A stretch of 64,000 bases of DNA. Origin: Planctomycetaceae bacterium. GTDB lineage: Bacteria; Planctomycetota; UBA1135; GCA-002686595. The stretch's first letter is position 1. The number at the start of each line of letters is the position of its first letter. A program made the position numbers and the translations under genes. Below, one piece after another: positions 36,210 through 44,313 of the stretch. A model generated the notes under the pieces. The model had not been told where the DNA came from. It was given only the letters and a program-made list of their open reading frames with translations, and did no database searches. The DNA is taken from contig WYBT01000039.1 of NCBI GenBank assembly GCA_011525785.1, positions 186,001 through 250,000 of the forward strand. Reading direction: 5' to 3'.

Positions 36210-38777
36210 CTACTTCGTCATCCGCTCGAGACGCGCGCGGTACTTTTCGTACAGCTCGGTCTGGCGGTTCTCGAGGCTCTGCTGCGCGCCGTCGATGAAG
36301 ACGTACTCGACGTGCGTCGAGTGCTCGAGGAGATCGCCGTCGGTGACGACGACGTCGGCGAGCTTGCCCGGCGCAAGGCTGCCCAGCTCCTGTTCGAGGC
36401 CCAGCGTGCGCGCGGCGTAGATCGTGATCGAGCGCAGCGCCTCTTCGCGCGGCAGTCCGAATGCGGCGGCCATCGAAGCGTGGAACACCACGTTGCGAAT
36501 GTTCTCGTCGGCGCCAGAGCTGATCGCGAACGGCACGCCTGCGCGGTGCAGCACCGCCGGGTTGGCGTACATCGCGTCGTAGGGATCGAAGTCGCTGTTC
36601 GGCAGGAGCAGCGTGCCTTCGACCACGACCGGCAGCTTGCTCGCAGCGAGTTGCTCGGCCACCTTCCAACCTTCGGTCACGCCGAACAGCACCGCGTCGA
36701 GCTTCTCGTCCGCCACGAACTTGATGGCGTGCAGGATCGTCTGCGCGTTGGTCGCGCGGATCGCGACGCGCTTTTGGCCAAGTGCAAACGGTGCGAGCGC
36801 CTCGAGCCGCGGGTCGTACAGCGGCGCGAGCGACGGTTCGCTCTTCGAGGCGTCGAGCACGCGCTGGTACTCGCGCGCTTCGGCCAAGAGCTTGGAGAGC
36901 TCCTTCACCGCGTCCGGCGCCTTCTTCTCCTTGGCGGTGTTCGAGGTCGACGGGAAAGCGATGTGCAGCATGTCGCGATCGACGTGCAGTAGCTCTTCCC
37001 ACGTGTCGCCGGTCAGTCGGATCACACACGACTGGCCACGCAACGGCCCGCCGCCCTGCGGCGCCGATTGAGCGCGCGTCACGCCGTTGTAGCGCGTCAC
37101 GCCGATGTGCGCCGAGTCCGCAGCCAGGCTCGCAGAAGCGCGCACGTCGGGCTGATTGCCGCCGATTTCGCGCTCGTCGCGCGTCGCGGCCACCGAGCCG
37201 ACCTCGTAGAGACCAAGGCGCGTGTTCAGCGCGATCACACCCGGCCAGACGTGCTTGCCGCTCGCGTCGACGACGCGCGCTCCGCCGGGAATCGCGACGC
37301 CGGCGCCCAGCGCGACGATGCGTCCCCCGCTCATCACGAGCACGCCGTTCTCGATGTCGGGGCCCGTGACCGGGTGCAGCGTGCCTCCCACGATCGCGAC
37401 CGTCTCGCCGCCGGCGGGCAGCTCGCCGGGCTCTTTGCGCGGCTCCTCGATCGGCGTGAGCGGCGCGGGCCGCGTGTCGAGCTCGAACGCGTCGCGGCGC
37501 TGGAACACCACCTCGCCGTCGACCATGGTCCACTCGACGCGCGCGTAGCACGAGAGCGGATCGTGCGTGTGCAGCACGAGGTCGGCGTCCTTGCCCACTT
37601 CGATCGAGCCCGTGCGCTTGTCGATGTCGAGCTGGATCGCGGGATTGAGCGTCACCAGCGCCAGCGCGCGCACCGGATCGAGCCCGCCGTAGCGGATCGA
37701 CTTGGCCGCATCGGTGTACAGATGCCGCATCAGCTCGTCGGAGTCCGAATTGACGCTCGTCACCGCGCCGGCCTGGTCGAGCAGCGTGGCGTTGAACGGC
37801 ACCGCGTCGTAGGCCTCGACCTTGTAGGCCCACCAGTCGCTGAACGTCGACGGCCCCGCGCCGTGCTTGACGATCTCGTGCGCGACCTTGTAGCCCTCGA
37901 GTACGTGCTGCAGCGTCTTCACGCGGAAGCCGTACTGCTCGGCGATGCGCAGCAGCATCACGATTTCGTCGGCGCGATAGCAGTGCGAGTGCACGTCGAC
38001 CTGCGAGCCGAGAATCCCCACCAGCGCGTCGAGCCGCACGTCCTTGCGCGGCGGCGCGGGGTCCTCGCCGCGCTTGCGGGCAGCCTCGAACTCGCTCCAC
38101 TCGCGCTCGTACTCGCGCGCGCGCGTGAACGCGCGATGGAACAGCGTCTCGACGCCCATGCGCGAGGCCGGGAAGCGCGTGTTGTTCCCGCGGCCGTCGT
38201 TCGAGCGCTTGACGTTCTCGCCCAGCGCGAACTTCACGCCCTCCTTGGCGCCGTCGAACACGAGTTCGTCGTTCGACTTGCCGTAGCGCATTTTGATGAT
38301 CTCGTGCCGGCCGCCGATGGTGTTGGCCGAGCCGTGCAGCAACCGCGCCGTCGTCACGCCGCCAGCCGCCGCGCGGAAGATGTTCACGTCCTCGCAGTCG
38401 AGCGCATCCGAGATGTCGCACTCGGCCGTGATCGAGTGCGTGCCCTCGTTGAGGCCGCGCGAAATGGCCGTGTGCGAGTGGCAGTCGATCACGCCCGGCG
38501 CGAGGTGCTTGCCCGCGCCGTCGATCTCCAGCGTTCCGGCGGGCGGACTGACCTTTCCGACGGCCGCGATCTTGCCGTCCTTGACGTACACGTCGCCGAG
38601 CTGACGCGCGCCGACGGCGGAGTGGATCACGACGTTGCGGATCACGCACGTGCCGCCGGTCGAGAGCGCGGGCTTGCGGTGCGCTTCGAGCTCGACCGGA
38701 TGCTCCGACGCACGCGCCGCGCCGCACAGGCTCGCCGCTGCGAGCAGCACCGAGAGGAATTGCTCAGGGGTGTTCAT
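36210..38777 (-). CDS. Secreted amidohydrolase-family protein with two fused amidohydrolase-like halves
   Basis: The 855-residue protein has a signal peptide (cleaved near ARAS). The first half (about 45-450) is a metal-dependent amidohydrolase: APGVIDCHSHTA with the H-x-H ligands, a further VHSHC near 267, and the closing GSIEVGKDADLVLH. The second half starts again with VAIVGGTLHPVTG and closes with LGSLAPGKLADVVVTDGD, but at the metal site it has PGVIALNTRLG, so it lacks the H-x-H pair and is probably inactive. The substrate is unknown; imidazolonepropionase or dipeptidase-like chemistry is common in the family. The start overlaps the preceding gene by 14 bp, so both proteins are likely made together. 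Confidence 0.85.
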   Translation of the reverse strand: MNTPEQFLSVLLAAASLCGAARASEHPVELEAHRKPALSTGGTCVIRNVVIHSAVGARQLGDVYVKDGKIAAVGKVSPPAGTLEIDGAGKHLAPGVIDCHSHTAISRGLNEGTHSITAECDISDALDCEDVNIFRAAAGGVTTARLLHGSANTIGGRHEIIKMRYGKSNDELVFDGAKEGVKFALGENVKRSNDGRGNNTRFPASRMGVETLFHRAFTRAREYEREWSEFEAARKRGEDPAPPRKDVRLDALVGILGSQVDVHSHCYRADEIVMLLRIAEQYGFRVKTLQHVLEGYKVAHEIVKHGAGPSTFSDWWAYKVEAYDAVPFNATLLDQAGAVTSVNSDSDELMRHLYTDAAKSIRYGGLDPVRALALVTLNPAIQLDIDKRTGSIEVGKDADLVLHTHDPLSCYARVEWTMVDGEVVFQRRDAFELDTRPAPLTPIEEPRKEPGELPAGGETVAIVGGTLHPVTGPDIENGVLVMSGGRIVALGAGVAIPGGARVVDASGKHVWPGVIALNTRLGLYEVGSVAATRDEREIGGNQPDVRASASLAADSAHIGVTRYNGVTRAQSAPQGGGPLRGQSCVIRLTGDTWEELLHVDRDMLHIAFPSTSNTAKEKKAPDAVKELSKLLAEAREYQRVLDASKSEPSLAPLYDPRLEALAPFALGQKRVAIRATNAQTILHAIKFVADEKLDAVLFGVTEGWKVAEQLAASKLPVVVEGTLLLPNSDFDPYDAMYANPAVLHRAGVPFAISSGADENIRNVVFHASMAAAFGLPREEALRSITIYAARTLGLEQELGSLAPGKLADVVVTDGDLLEHSTHVEYVFIDGAQQSLENRQTELYEKYRARLERMTK

Positions 38778-40638
38778 CGCTGCAGCCTCCGTTCGTGGCG
38801 TCGACGTGTTCTTCGTGTTGACCCGGCTTGCGCGTCGCGCTGGCTTCGCTGACGTTTTCGCCCCACGGGCCCTTGGTGGTCACCGAGCCCGCGAACGCTT
38901 CGCCGTCGAGCTCGACCTTCCACGCGGATTCGACCTCGATGTCGCCGATCGAGAACGAGCCCTTGAGCGTGAGCGTCTTGCCGCTCACGTGGCCCTTCAC
39001 GTCGATCGTGCGCTCGCCGGCGCCGCCGGGCATCGCGGTCGTGTACGTGCCGGTGACCGCGCCCTCGGGCGTCATCGTCACCGTCAGCGTGCCGGGCCGC
39101 GAGCCCTGATCGCTCTTGAGCTCGACCGCCCACGTTCCGCTCGCGTCGACGCCTTCGTCGGGCTTGCCCTCGGGCTTGGCGTCTTCCTTGATCTCGAACT
39201 CACTGGGGAAGCCGTCGACGAACAGCCAGCCGAGCTTGGCGTCCTTCGTGAGCGGATGCGCCGTCCACAGTCCGAAGCTCGCGTCCAGGCCGCTCTTGAT
39301 CGCGCCGACGTGCGCTCCGACGCCGCACAGCCGCGCGGGATTCGAGGTGAGCGCCGCGAGCGCGACGTCCTGCGGGAGGCCCTTCTCCACCAGCGTGCGC
39401 ACGCGCTTGAGCAGCTCGGCCGCGCCGCCGTCCGCGGAGCCGAAGCTGAACTCCACGCCCGCCTTGTGCAGCGCGATGGCGCAGTCTCGGCCCTCTTCCC
39501 ACAGCCGCCGCTTCTCCTGACGCACCTCGAGCGGCTCCTCGTAGCTCCACTGCGCGTCGTCGTCCTTCTTGTCGTCCTTCTTCTTCTCGGCCTTGGCGTC
39601 GTCGGGCTTCTTCTCTTCCTTCGGTGCGTCGCCTTCCTTGGGCGCTTCCTTCGCAGCGTCCTTCTTGCCCGCGCCCTTCTTGTCCTTCTCGCTGGGATCC
39701 TTGGGCTCCTCGCCCCACTGCAGCGTCAGCACCAGCGGAATCGCGCGCTCCTTCAGCGTCTGCGCGACCTTGTGCGCCTCGCGTCCGCCGACGATGCCGA
39801 TCGAGAGCCCCAGTTCGTCGCCCAGACGGACCCAGCGCAAGATGTCCTGCGCCGACTGCGCTTCGCACATCAAGCGCTGCGACTTGGCCGCGAGGCGCGC
39901 GCCGACTTCGAGGTCGGCGTCGAACGAAGGCCGCGGACCGCTCTGACCCGCTTCGTAGCGGCGCGCGAGCAAGGCGTGGCGCTGTGCGTCGAAGAAGAAC
40001 TGCCGTAGCTGCGCGTGGTAGCCCATCAGCGTGCTCGGATACTCGCCGCCCGACGCGCGCCAGGCGCCGTGCGAAAAGACATCGGCGGCGAGGATCGTGT
40101 CGCGCGCCGCGGCCTCGCGCGTGGTCGCAAGCGCGCTCATCCCGGCGAGCAACTGACCGCTCGGCGCACTGAGCAGCGCTCCGAAGCCGGCCTCGCGCGC
40201 CGCCTTGCCCTTGTCCGTGGGAAGCGCGAAGGCCTGTGCGACGCTGAACGCCGGCTGCACGCCCTTGCGATTGGCGTCGCGCATGTCGACCAGCACGTCG
40301 GCCGCCTCCGAGCGCGGCGCGTCCTTGTCCGCGACGGGCTCGGGCGCCGTGAAGCCGACCTGCGTGAAGGCGTCGACGAACGCGGGCACGACGAGCATGC
40401 CCTTGCCGTCGACGACGCGCGCCGCAGCCGGCGTCGCTTCGTCAGCCTTGGCGATGCGCTCGATGCGGCCGTCGCGCAGCACCAGGTGCACGCGCGGCGC
40501 GTCGGCGCGATCCTCGAGGCGCACATCCTTGACGACGTAAGGTTGGGGACGCGGCGGGGCCTGTTGGGCCAGCGCGGCGGACGCGATCCATACCGCGGCG
40601 GCGAGGGCCGGGGCCGCGCGGCCGAGCGAAGCGATCAT
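38764..40638 (-). CDS. Secreted amidohydrolase-like protein without metal ligands, with charged insert
   Basis: The 624-residue protein has a signal peptide (cleaved near ALAQ) and an amidohydrolase-like start (VVKDVRLEDR, then LVVPAFVDAFTQVGF), but the usual H-x-H is replaced by DAFT, so hydrolase activity is doubtful. The middle has an unusual tract of about 55 residues dominated by Lys, Glu, Asp and Ala (39550-39715 region). Amidohydrolase features return in LTSNPARLCGVGAHVG, and the last about 110 residues form a beta-rich domain (WAVELKSDQGSRPGTLTV). AGGAG lies 6 nt upstream of ATG 40638. It is the first gene of the pair and may form a heteromer with the downstream protein (inference). 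Confidence 0.8.
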   Translation of the reverse strand: MIASLGRAAPALAAAVWIASAALAQQAPPRPQPYVVKDVRLEDRADAPRVHLVLRDGRIERIAKADEATPAAARVVDGKGMLVVPAFVDAFTQVGFTAPEPVADKDAPRSEAADVLVDMRDANRKGVQPAFSVAQAFALPTDKGKAAREAGFGALLSAPSGQLLAGMSALATTREAAARDTILAADVFSHGAWRASGGEYPSTLMGYHAQLRQFFFDAQRHALLARRYEAGQSGPRPSFDADLEVGARLAAKSQRLMCEAQSAQDILRWVRLGDELGLSIGIVGGREAHKVAQTLKERAIPLVLTLQWGEEPKDPSEKDKKGAGKKDAAKEAPKEGDAPKEEKKPDDAKAEKKKDDKKDDDAQWSYEEPLEVRQEKRRLWEEGRDCAIALHKAGVEFSFGSADGGAAELLKRVRTLVEKGLPQDVALAALTSNPARLCGVGAHVGAIKSGLDASFGLWTAHPLTKDAKLGWLFVDGFPSEFEIKEDAKPEGKPDEGVDASGTWAVELKSDQGSRPGTLTVTMTPEGAVTGTYTTAMPGGAGERTIDVKGHVSGKTLTLKGSFSIGDIEVESAWKVELDGEAFAGSVTTKGPWGENVSEASATRKPGQHEEHVDATNGGCSDEHP

Positions 40639-40722
40639 GCGCGCTCCTGCATGCTGTCGGGGACTCGTCGGAAGCGGCGCGGACAGCAGGTCCGAGCCCG
40701 TGAGGGGCCGCATTCTGCCGCG

Positions 40723-40827
40723 CTGGTTGTACGGTGCCAGAGCAATCTGTCCCACGCCGCGCCACGCTACGGGCGGCCCGAACGCCACGGCGGCGTGGGA
40801 CAGATTGCTCTGGCACCGTACAACCAG
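40723..40827. repeat. Palindromic element, copy D
   Basis: Perfect 38-nt arms (40723-40760 and 40790-40827) around a 29-nt loop (40761-40789). The loop contains GGGCGGCCCG, an inner hairpin preserved in the other copies by matching substitutions. It lies in the divergent promoter region between the amidohydrolase pair (85 bp away) and the EamA transporter (43 bp away). Confidence 0.95.
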
Positions 40828-40869
40828 ACGACCACGCGACGGCGCCGCCTCGCTACCCTCTGCGCCCGC

Positions 40870-41853
40870 TTGAGCGCCCCGACCGCCACGTCCGCCGCAT
40901 CGCCGCGCTCGACCCGCGCTGTCGTCGCGTTGCTCTTGGTGACCGTCCTGTGGGGCTGGACGTTCGTGTGGATGAAGCAGGCCACCGACGCCGCCAAGGC
41001 GCAGCTCGGTGAAGACGGCCTCACCGCCGGCATCGGCCTGTTCATGACGCTGCGCTTCGGCCTCGCGGCCCTCGCGATGCTCGCGCTGCCCTCGGTGCGC
41101 AACGGCCTGACGCGCGGCGTGTGGAGCGCGGGCCTGTGGATCGGCCTCGCGCTGCTCGGCGGCTTCCTGCTCCAGATGTTCGGCCTCAGCGGCGTCTCCC
41201 CCGCCGTCTCAGCGTTCTTGACGAGCCTCTACGTGCTCTTCACGGCGCTGATCATGCTCGTGCGCGACCGCCGCAGCCCGCACCCCGCACTCGTGCTCGG
41301 CGCGCTGCTCGCCACCTTCGGCGCCGGCTTCATCGGCGGCCCACCGCAGCTCACCTTCGGCCTCGGCGAGGGCCTCACCATCGGCTGCGCGTTCCTGTTC
41401 GCGATCCACATCCTGGTGACCGACGCCTACACCAAGCGCGAGGCCCCGATGCCGGTCACGATGACCTCCTTCGCGGTCGTCGCCGCCGGCAGCGCGCTGC
41501 TCTGCGCGCTCGGCGTTTCCCTCGCGCCCGAAATCAGCGCCAGCGCGCTGGTCGACCTCGCCCTCACGCGCGACTTCCTCGTCCCGCTGCTCTTCGCCTC
41601 GAGCCTCGCGACCGTCCTCGCGCTCTCGCTGATGAACCTCTTCCAGCGCGAGCTCGACCCCGTGCGCGCCGCGATCATCTACGCGCTGGAGCCGATCTGG
41701 GCCGCCCTGGTCTCGATCTCGCAAGGCCGCGAGACCGTCACGGGTTGGCTCTACATCGGCGGCGGGGCGCTGCTCGTGGGGAATCTGGTGGCTGAGCTCG
41801 GCCCGCGGCTCTTGCGGCGGCGGGCGCAGACGCGCACTCACGTCGAGGGATAG
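40870..41853 (+). CDS. EamA/DMT-family transporter
   Basis: About 327 residues with ten hydrophobic helices in two EamA repeats. The first opens with LLLVTVLWGWTFVWMKQA, and the second ends with ALEPIWAALVSISQGRETVTGWLYIGGGALLVGN, the characteristic closing helix of the drug/metabolite transporter superfamily. It should export or exchange a small metabolite across the inner membrane; substrates vary and cannot be told from sequence. No ATG or good Shine-Dalgarno is present near the N-terminus, so the TTG at 40870 is provisional; the frame is open upstream through palindrome D. Confidence 0.85.
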   Translation: MSAPTATSAASPRSTRAVVALLLVTVLWGWTFVWMKQATDAAKAQLGEDGLTAGIGLFMTLRFGLAALAMLALPSVRNGLTRGVWSAGLWIGLALLGGFLLQMFGLSGVSPAVSAFLTSLYVLFTALIMLVRDRRSPHPALVLGALLATFGAGFIGGPPQLTFGLGEGLTIGCAFLFAIHILVTDAYTKREAPMPVTMTSFAVVAAGSALLCALGVSLAPEISASALVDLALTRDFLVPLLFASSLATVLALSLMNLFQRELDPVRAAIIYALEPIWAALVSISQGRETVTGWLYIGGGALLVGNLVAELGPRLLRRRAQTRTHVEG

Positions 41854-41931
41854 CACTCAGGGATCGAATCCGAGTCACCCGAGTCGGCCCCAGCGCGACG
41901 CAGTTCGCCGTTCGATAGACGTCAACGCTGC

Positions 41932-42711
41932 TCAGGCAGGCTTCACGGCGAAGACGCAGCAAACCGAGTCAAAGCCCTCGTCGGCGAACTCTGGAACCGC
42001 CGCAACCTCGACACGGATCGACGAGTCTTCGAACCCCAGCTCCGGCAGCAGAGCCGCGAAGTCTCGCTCGTTCACGCGTGTGACCGGATACTCGTGCTCG
42101 AACACGCGATAGATCGTCGCGTCGCGCATGGCCCCGAGCAGCAGCGCGCCTCCCGGCGCGACGAGCTCTGCGAGGCGGCGCATGCAGTCGCGCCAACCGT
42201 CGCGGTCGAGCCCGAGCGCCTCGAGGCAGTAGTACGACGCGACGAGATCGAAGGTGCGCGGCTCGCTCAGCGGCGGGTCGCGCAGCATGTCGACCGCGGT
42301 GTAGTCGCGAACCCGCGCGCGCAGAAGCCGTTGGCGCTCGGGGAGCAGCGTGGATGCCACGCTTTGGTCGATGTCCAGCTCCGCGGCGAGCGTGCCGGTC
42401 ATACACAAGTCCCAGTCGAACGCGCGCGGGTCCTGGTCGACCCAGCGGCGCGCCTCCTCGAGGTTCGAAGGCAGGTAGTCGGCCAGTGTGATGCGCTCGA
42501 CGAAGGGCGCGAGCGAGAACGCGTGGTGCAGAGTGGGGCCGCATCCAACCTCGAGCGCCTCGCGGGGTGGAGCCGACAGCTTGCGCAACTGAGCCACGAC
42601 GAAACGAGCGTTGGCAACATCATCGCCGGTCGTCTCGCTCGAGTAGTACTGCTCCAGATAGCGCCGCGGGCTCCAACTGGCCTGGTACCGATCGGCCGCA
42701 GCTTCAGGCAT
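41932..42711 (-). CDS. SAM-dependent methyltransferase, NNMT/PNMT/TEMT family
   Basis: The 259-residue protein matches the nicotinamide/phenylethanolamine/thioether N- or S-methyltransferase family rather than a generic class I enzyme: RYLEQYYSS at the start, EVGCGPTLHHAFSLAPFV (SAM motif I), LADYLPSNLEEARRWVDQ with DPRAFDW after it, and YCLEALGLDRDGWRDCMRRL. Known members methylate small amines or thioethers in the cytosol. The ATG lies inside the end of the SpeD-like gene (8-bp overlap), a strong sign that the two work together; the decarboxylase may supply an amine that this enzyme methylates (inference). Confidence 0.82.
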   Translation of the reverse strand: MPEAAADRYQASWSPRRYLEQYYSSETTGDDVANARFVVAQLRKLSAPPREALEVGCGPTLHHAFSLAPFVERITLADYLPSNLEEARRWVDQDPRAFDWDLCMTGTLAAELDIDQSVASTLLPERQRLLRARVRDYTAVDMLRDPPLSEPRTFDLVASYYCLEALGLDRDGWRDCMRRLAELVAPGGALLLGAMRDATIYRVFEHEYPVTRVNERDFAALLPELGFEDSSIRVEVAAVPEFADEGFDSVCCVFAVKPA

Positions 42712-43144
42712 GGTAGGCCAGCCCCCGGACGAGGTAGTGGTGCTCGTACTTCGTGGGAGCGAGCCGCGCGCACAGGAACTCCAGGCACTTGGACGCATCG
42801 AGTTCGCCGCAGGTGTAGATGTCGAATGTCATGAACTCCCTCACCGTCAGCGTGTGCAGGCTGATGCCCGACTCGATCAGCGGCACCCAACCCGAGAGTC
42901 CCGCCTTGTCGGGGAACTGGTCCTCTGGCGAGCGGAAGATGTACGGCGGCGACTGCTTGTGCATCCCCAGGTGCTCGACGAGCTGGTCGAGCAGCGCGTA
43001 GCAGAAGCCCAGGTCATCGCACAGCTCACGCCGCACGCCGTAGAAGTCGGCGTGCAGGCTGCGGCCGAAGGCCTTCGACTCCGTGACGGAACGGGCAAGC
43101 GCGTCGCTGCGCGCGGCGGGTTGAAGTTCGAGAGAGTGTTCCAA
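42704..43144 (-). CDS. S-adenosylmethionine decarboxylase-like pyruvoyl enzyme with altered substrate site
   Basis: The 146-residue protein has the class 1B SpeD fold: GRSLHADFYG (28-37), GLSGWVPLIESGISLHT (82-98) and DIYTCGELD (109-116). The self-cleavage pair is E91-S92. H97 and C112 have the same spacing from the Ser (5 and 20 residues) as the catalytic His and Cys of Thermotoga SpeD. The W-x-E that follows His-Thr in true AdoMet decarboxylases and contacts the adenosine is L-T-V here. SpeD relatives that decarboxylate arginine or ornithine are known, so a changed substrate is plausible. No spermidine synthase is adjacent. The start is an inferred TTG; no better start precedes the conserved region. 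Confidence 0.8.
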   Translation of the reverse strand: MEHSLELQPAARSDALARSVTESKAFGRSLHADFYGVRRELCDDLGFCYALLDQLVEHLGMHKQSPPYIFRSPEDQFPDKAGLSGWVPLIESGISLHTLTVREFMTFDIYTCGELDASKCLEFLCARLAPTKYEHHYLVRGLAYHA

Positions 43145-43363
43145 CGGAGGTGTCGCGAATGCGATCGCGGTCTTGGTTGCCTGTGGAGCTGATAACGGGG
43201 TCTTCGTCCGCCAGCCTCGCGGCGGTGACTGACAGCGCGCACCGCGCGAGCAGCGAAGCGGCTCGCCCCGTCCAACGCGGACCCAAGAGCGATCCCGCGC
43301 GTTCCAGGCAAACGAAAGCGCCGAGAAGTTGCGCCGTGCTCCACAGCGCGCGGTCGACGCGCG

Positions 43364-44119
43364 CTACTCCCCGCGCGCCAGGATCGCCGCTAGGCGCGCC
43401 TGCGCGTTGGCCAGGCGATAAGTGACGGTGCGCGGCGCGATGGCAAGCGCGGCGGCGATCTCGTCGAGCGAGAGGTTGAAGATGCGCCGCATGGTCAGCA
43501 CCGAACGGTCGTCTTCGTCCAGCGAATCGAAGGCCGCGCGCAGGCGGGCGTTGGACTCGCGCTCGATCAGTTGCGCGGTGGGCGTTGTGTCGGGCGCCGG
43601 GTCGATGGGGTCGAACACGAAGTCCGGATCGTCGAGCGCGGCGCCCTCACGACGCAGGTCGCGGCGCTGCGCGGTGTGGAAGCGGCGCTTCTCGAGGATC
43701 TTGTTCAGCGCGGCGGCGCACAGGTAGGCGCGCAGGCGGGCCGGGCCCTCGTAGTCGAAGGGTTCGGGCGAGGCGAGCACCTGGCGCAGCGTCGACTGCA
43801 CGATGTCGGAGACCGACTCGCGGCGGCGCAGCAACGGGCCCAAGTTGAGGTCGACGAAGGAGTGCAGCTCGGCGAGGTGCTCCGACACTTCGCGAAACAG
43901 GGGCTCGCGCGGGTGCGCAGGTGCGCGCTCGACGGCCTCGCCGACGCACTCGGCAGTCGCCGACGCGGCGTCGCGCGCGAGCGGTGCCTCGTCGGCACGC
44001 GTGGGAACGGGGAGCTCGGTGGCGCCAACGGGCGCCGAGGCTGGATTCTCGAGCGCGAGCAACTCGATGGCGGGCGTGGGAGGCGACGCCGCGGGTTCGG
44101 ACTGGGAAGCGTCCGGCAT
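43364..44119 (-). CDS. ECF-type sigma factor with proline-rich N-terminal extension
   Basis: About 251 residues. Residues 1-70 are low-complexity (Pro, Ala, Glu). Sigma region 2 then appears as FVDLNLGPLLRRRESVSDIVQSTLRQVL with RLRAYLCAAALNKILEKRRFH, and region 4 as VLTMRRIFNLSLDEIAAALAIAPRTVTYRLANAQARL. It differs clearly from the 23141-23719 sigma. It is transcribed divergently from a Ser/Thr kinase gene 194 bp away, a kinase-linked arrangement typical of planctomycete ECF groups. The ATG at 44119 is provisional; the open frame extends to 44281 and a second ATG lies at 44224. Confidence 0.82.
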   Translation of the reverse strand: MPDASQSEPAASPPTPAIELLALENPASAPVGATELPVPTRADEAPLARDAASATAECVGEAVERAPAHPREPLFREVSEHLAELHSFVDLNLGPLLRRRESVSDIVQSTLRQVLASPEPFDYEGPARLRAYLCAAALNKILEKRRFHTAQRRDLRREGAALDDPDFVFDPIDPAPDTTPTAQLIERESNARLRAAFDSLDEDDRSVLTMRRIFNLSLDEIAAALAIAPRTVTYRLANAQARLAAILARGE

Positions 44120-44313
44120 GGGTGGACACAGGTTCGCCAACCTGAGTGCGGCACGCAAGGCGTGCGTCGACTGGGCGCAGATATGTTCGGAGCGCTTTGG
44201 ACTGCGCTCGCGCTCGCGAGGCATCCTGTTGCAGAGCCCAAGTGAGTGCAAGTGAGGAGCTATCCGCTGCGTCCACGGCAAGTTCGCGCCACCCCCTCGC
44301 GCGCGGTGAGTTC

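Noticed and set aside
41854..41931. Possible tRNA because of GGGATCGAATCC
   Set aside because: No acceptor or anticodon stem can be formed around it.
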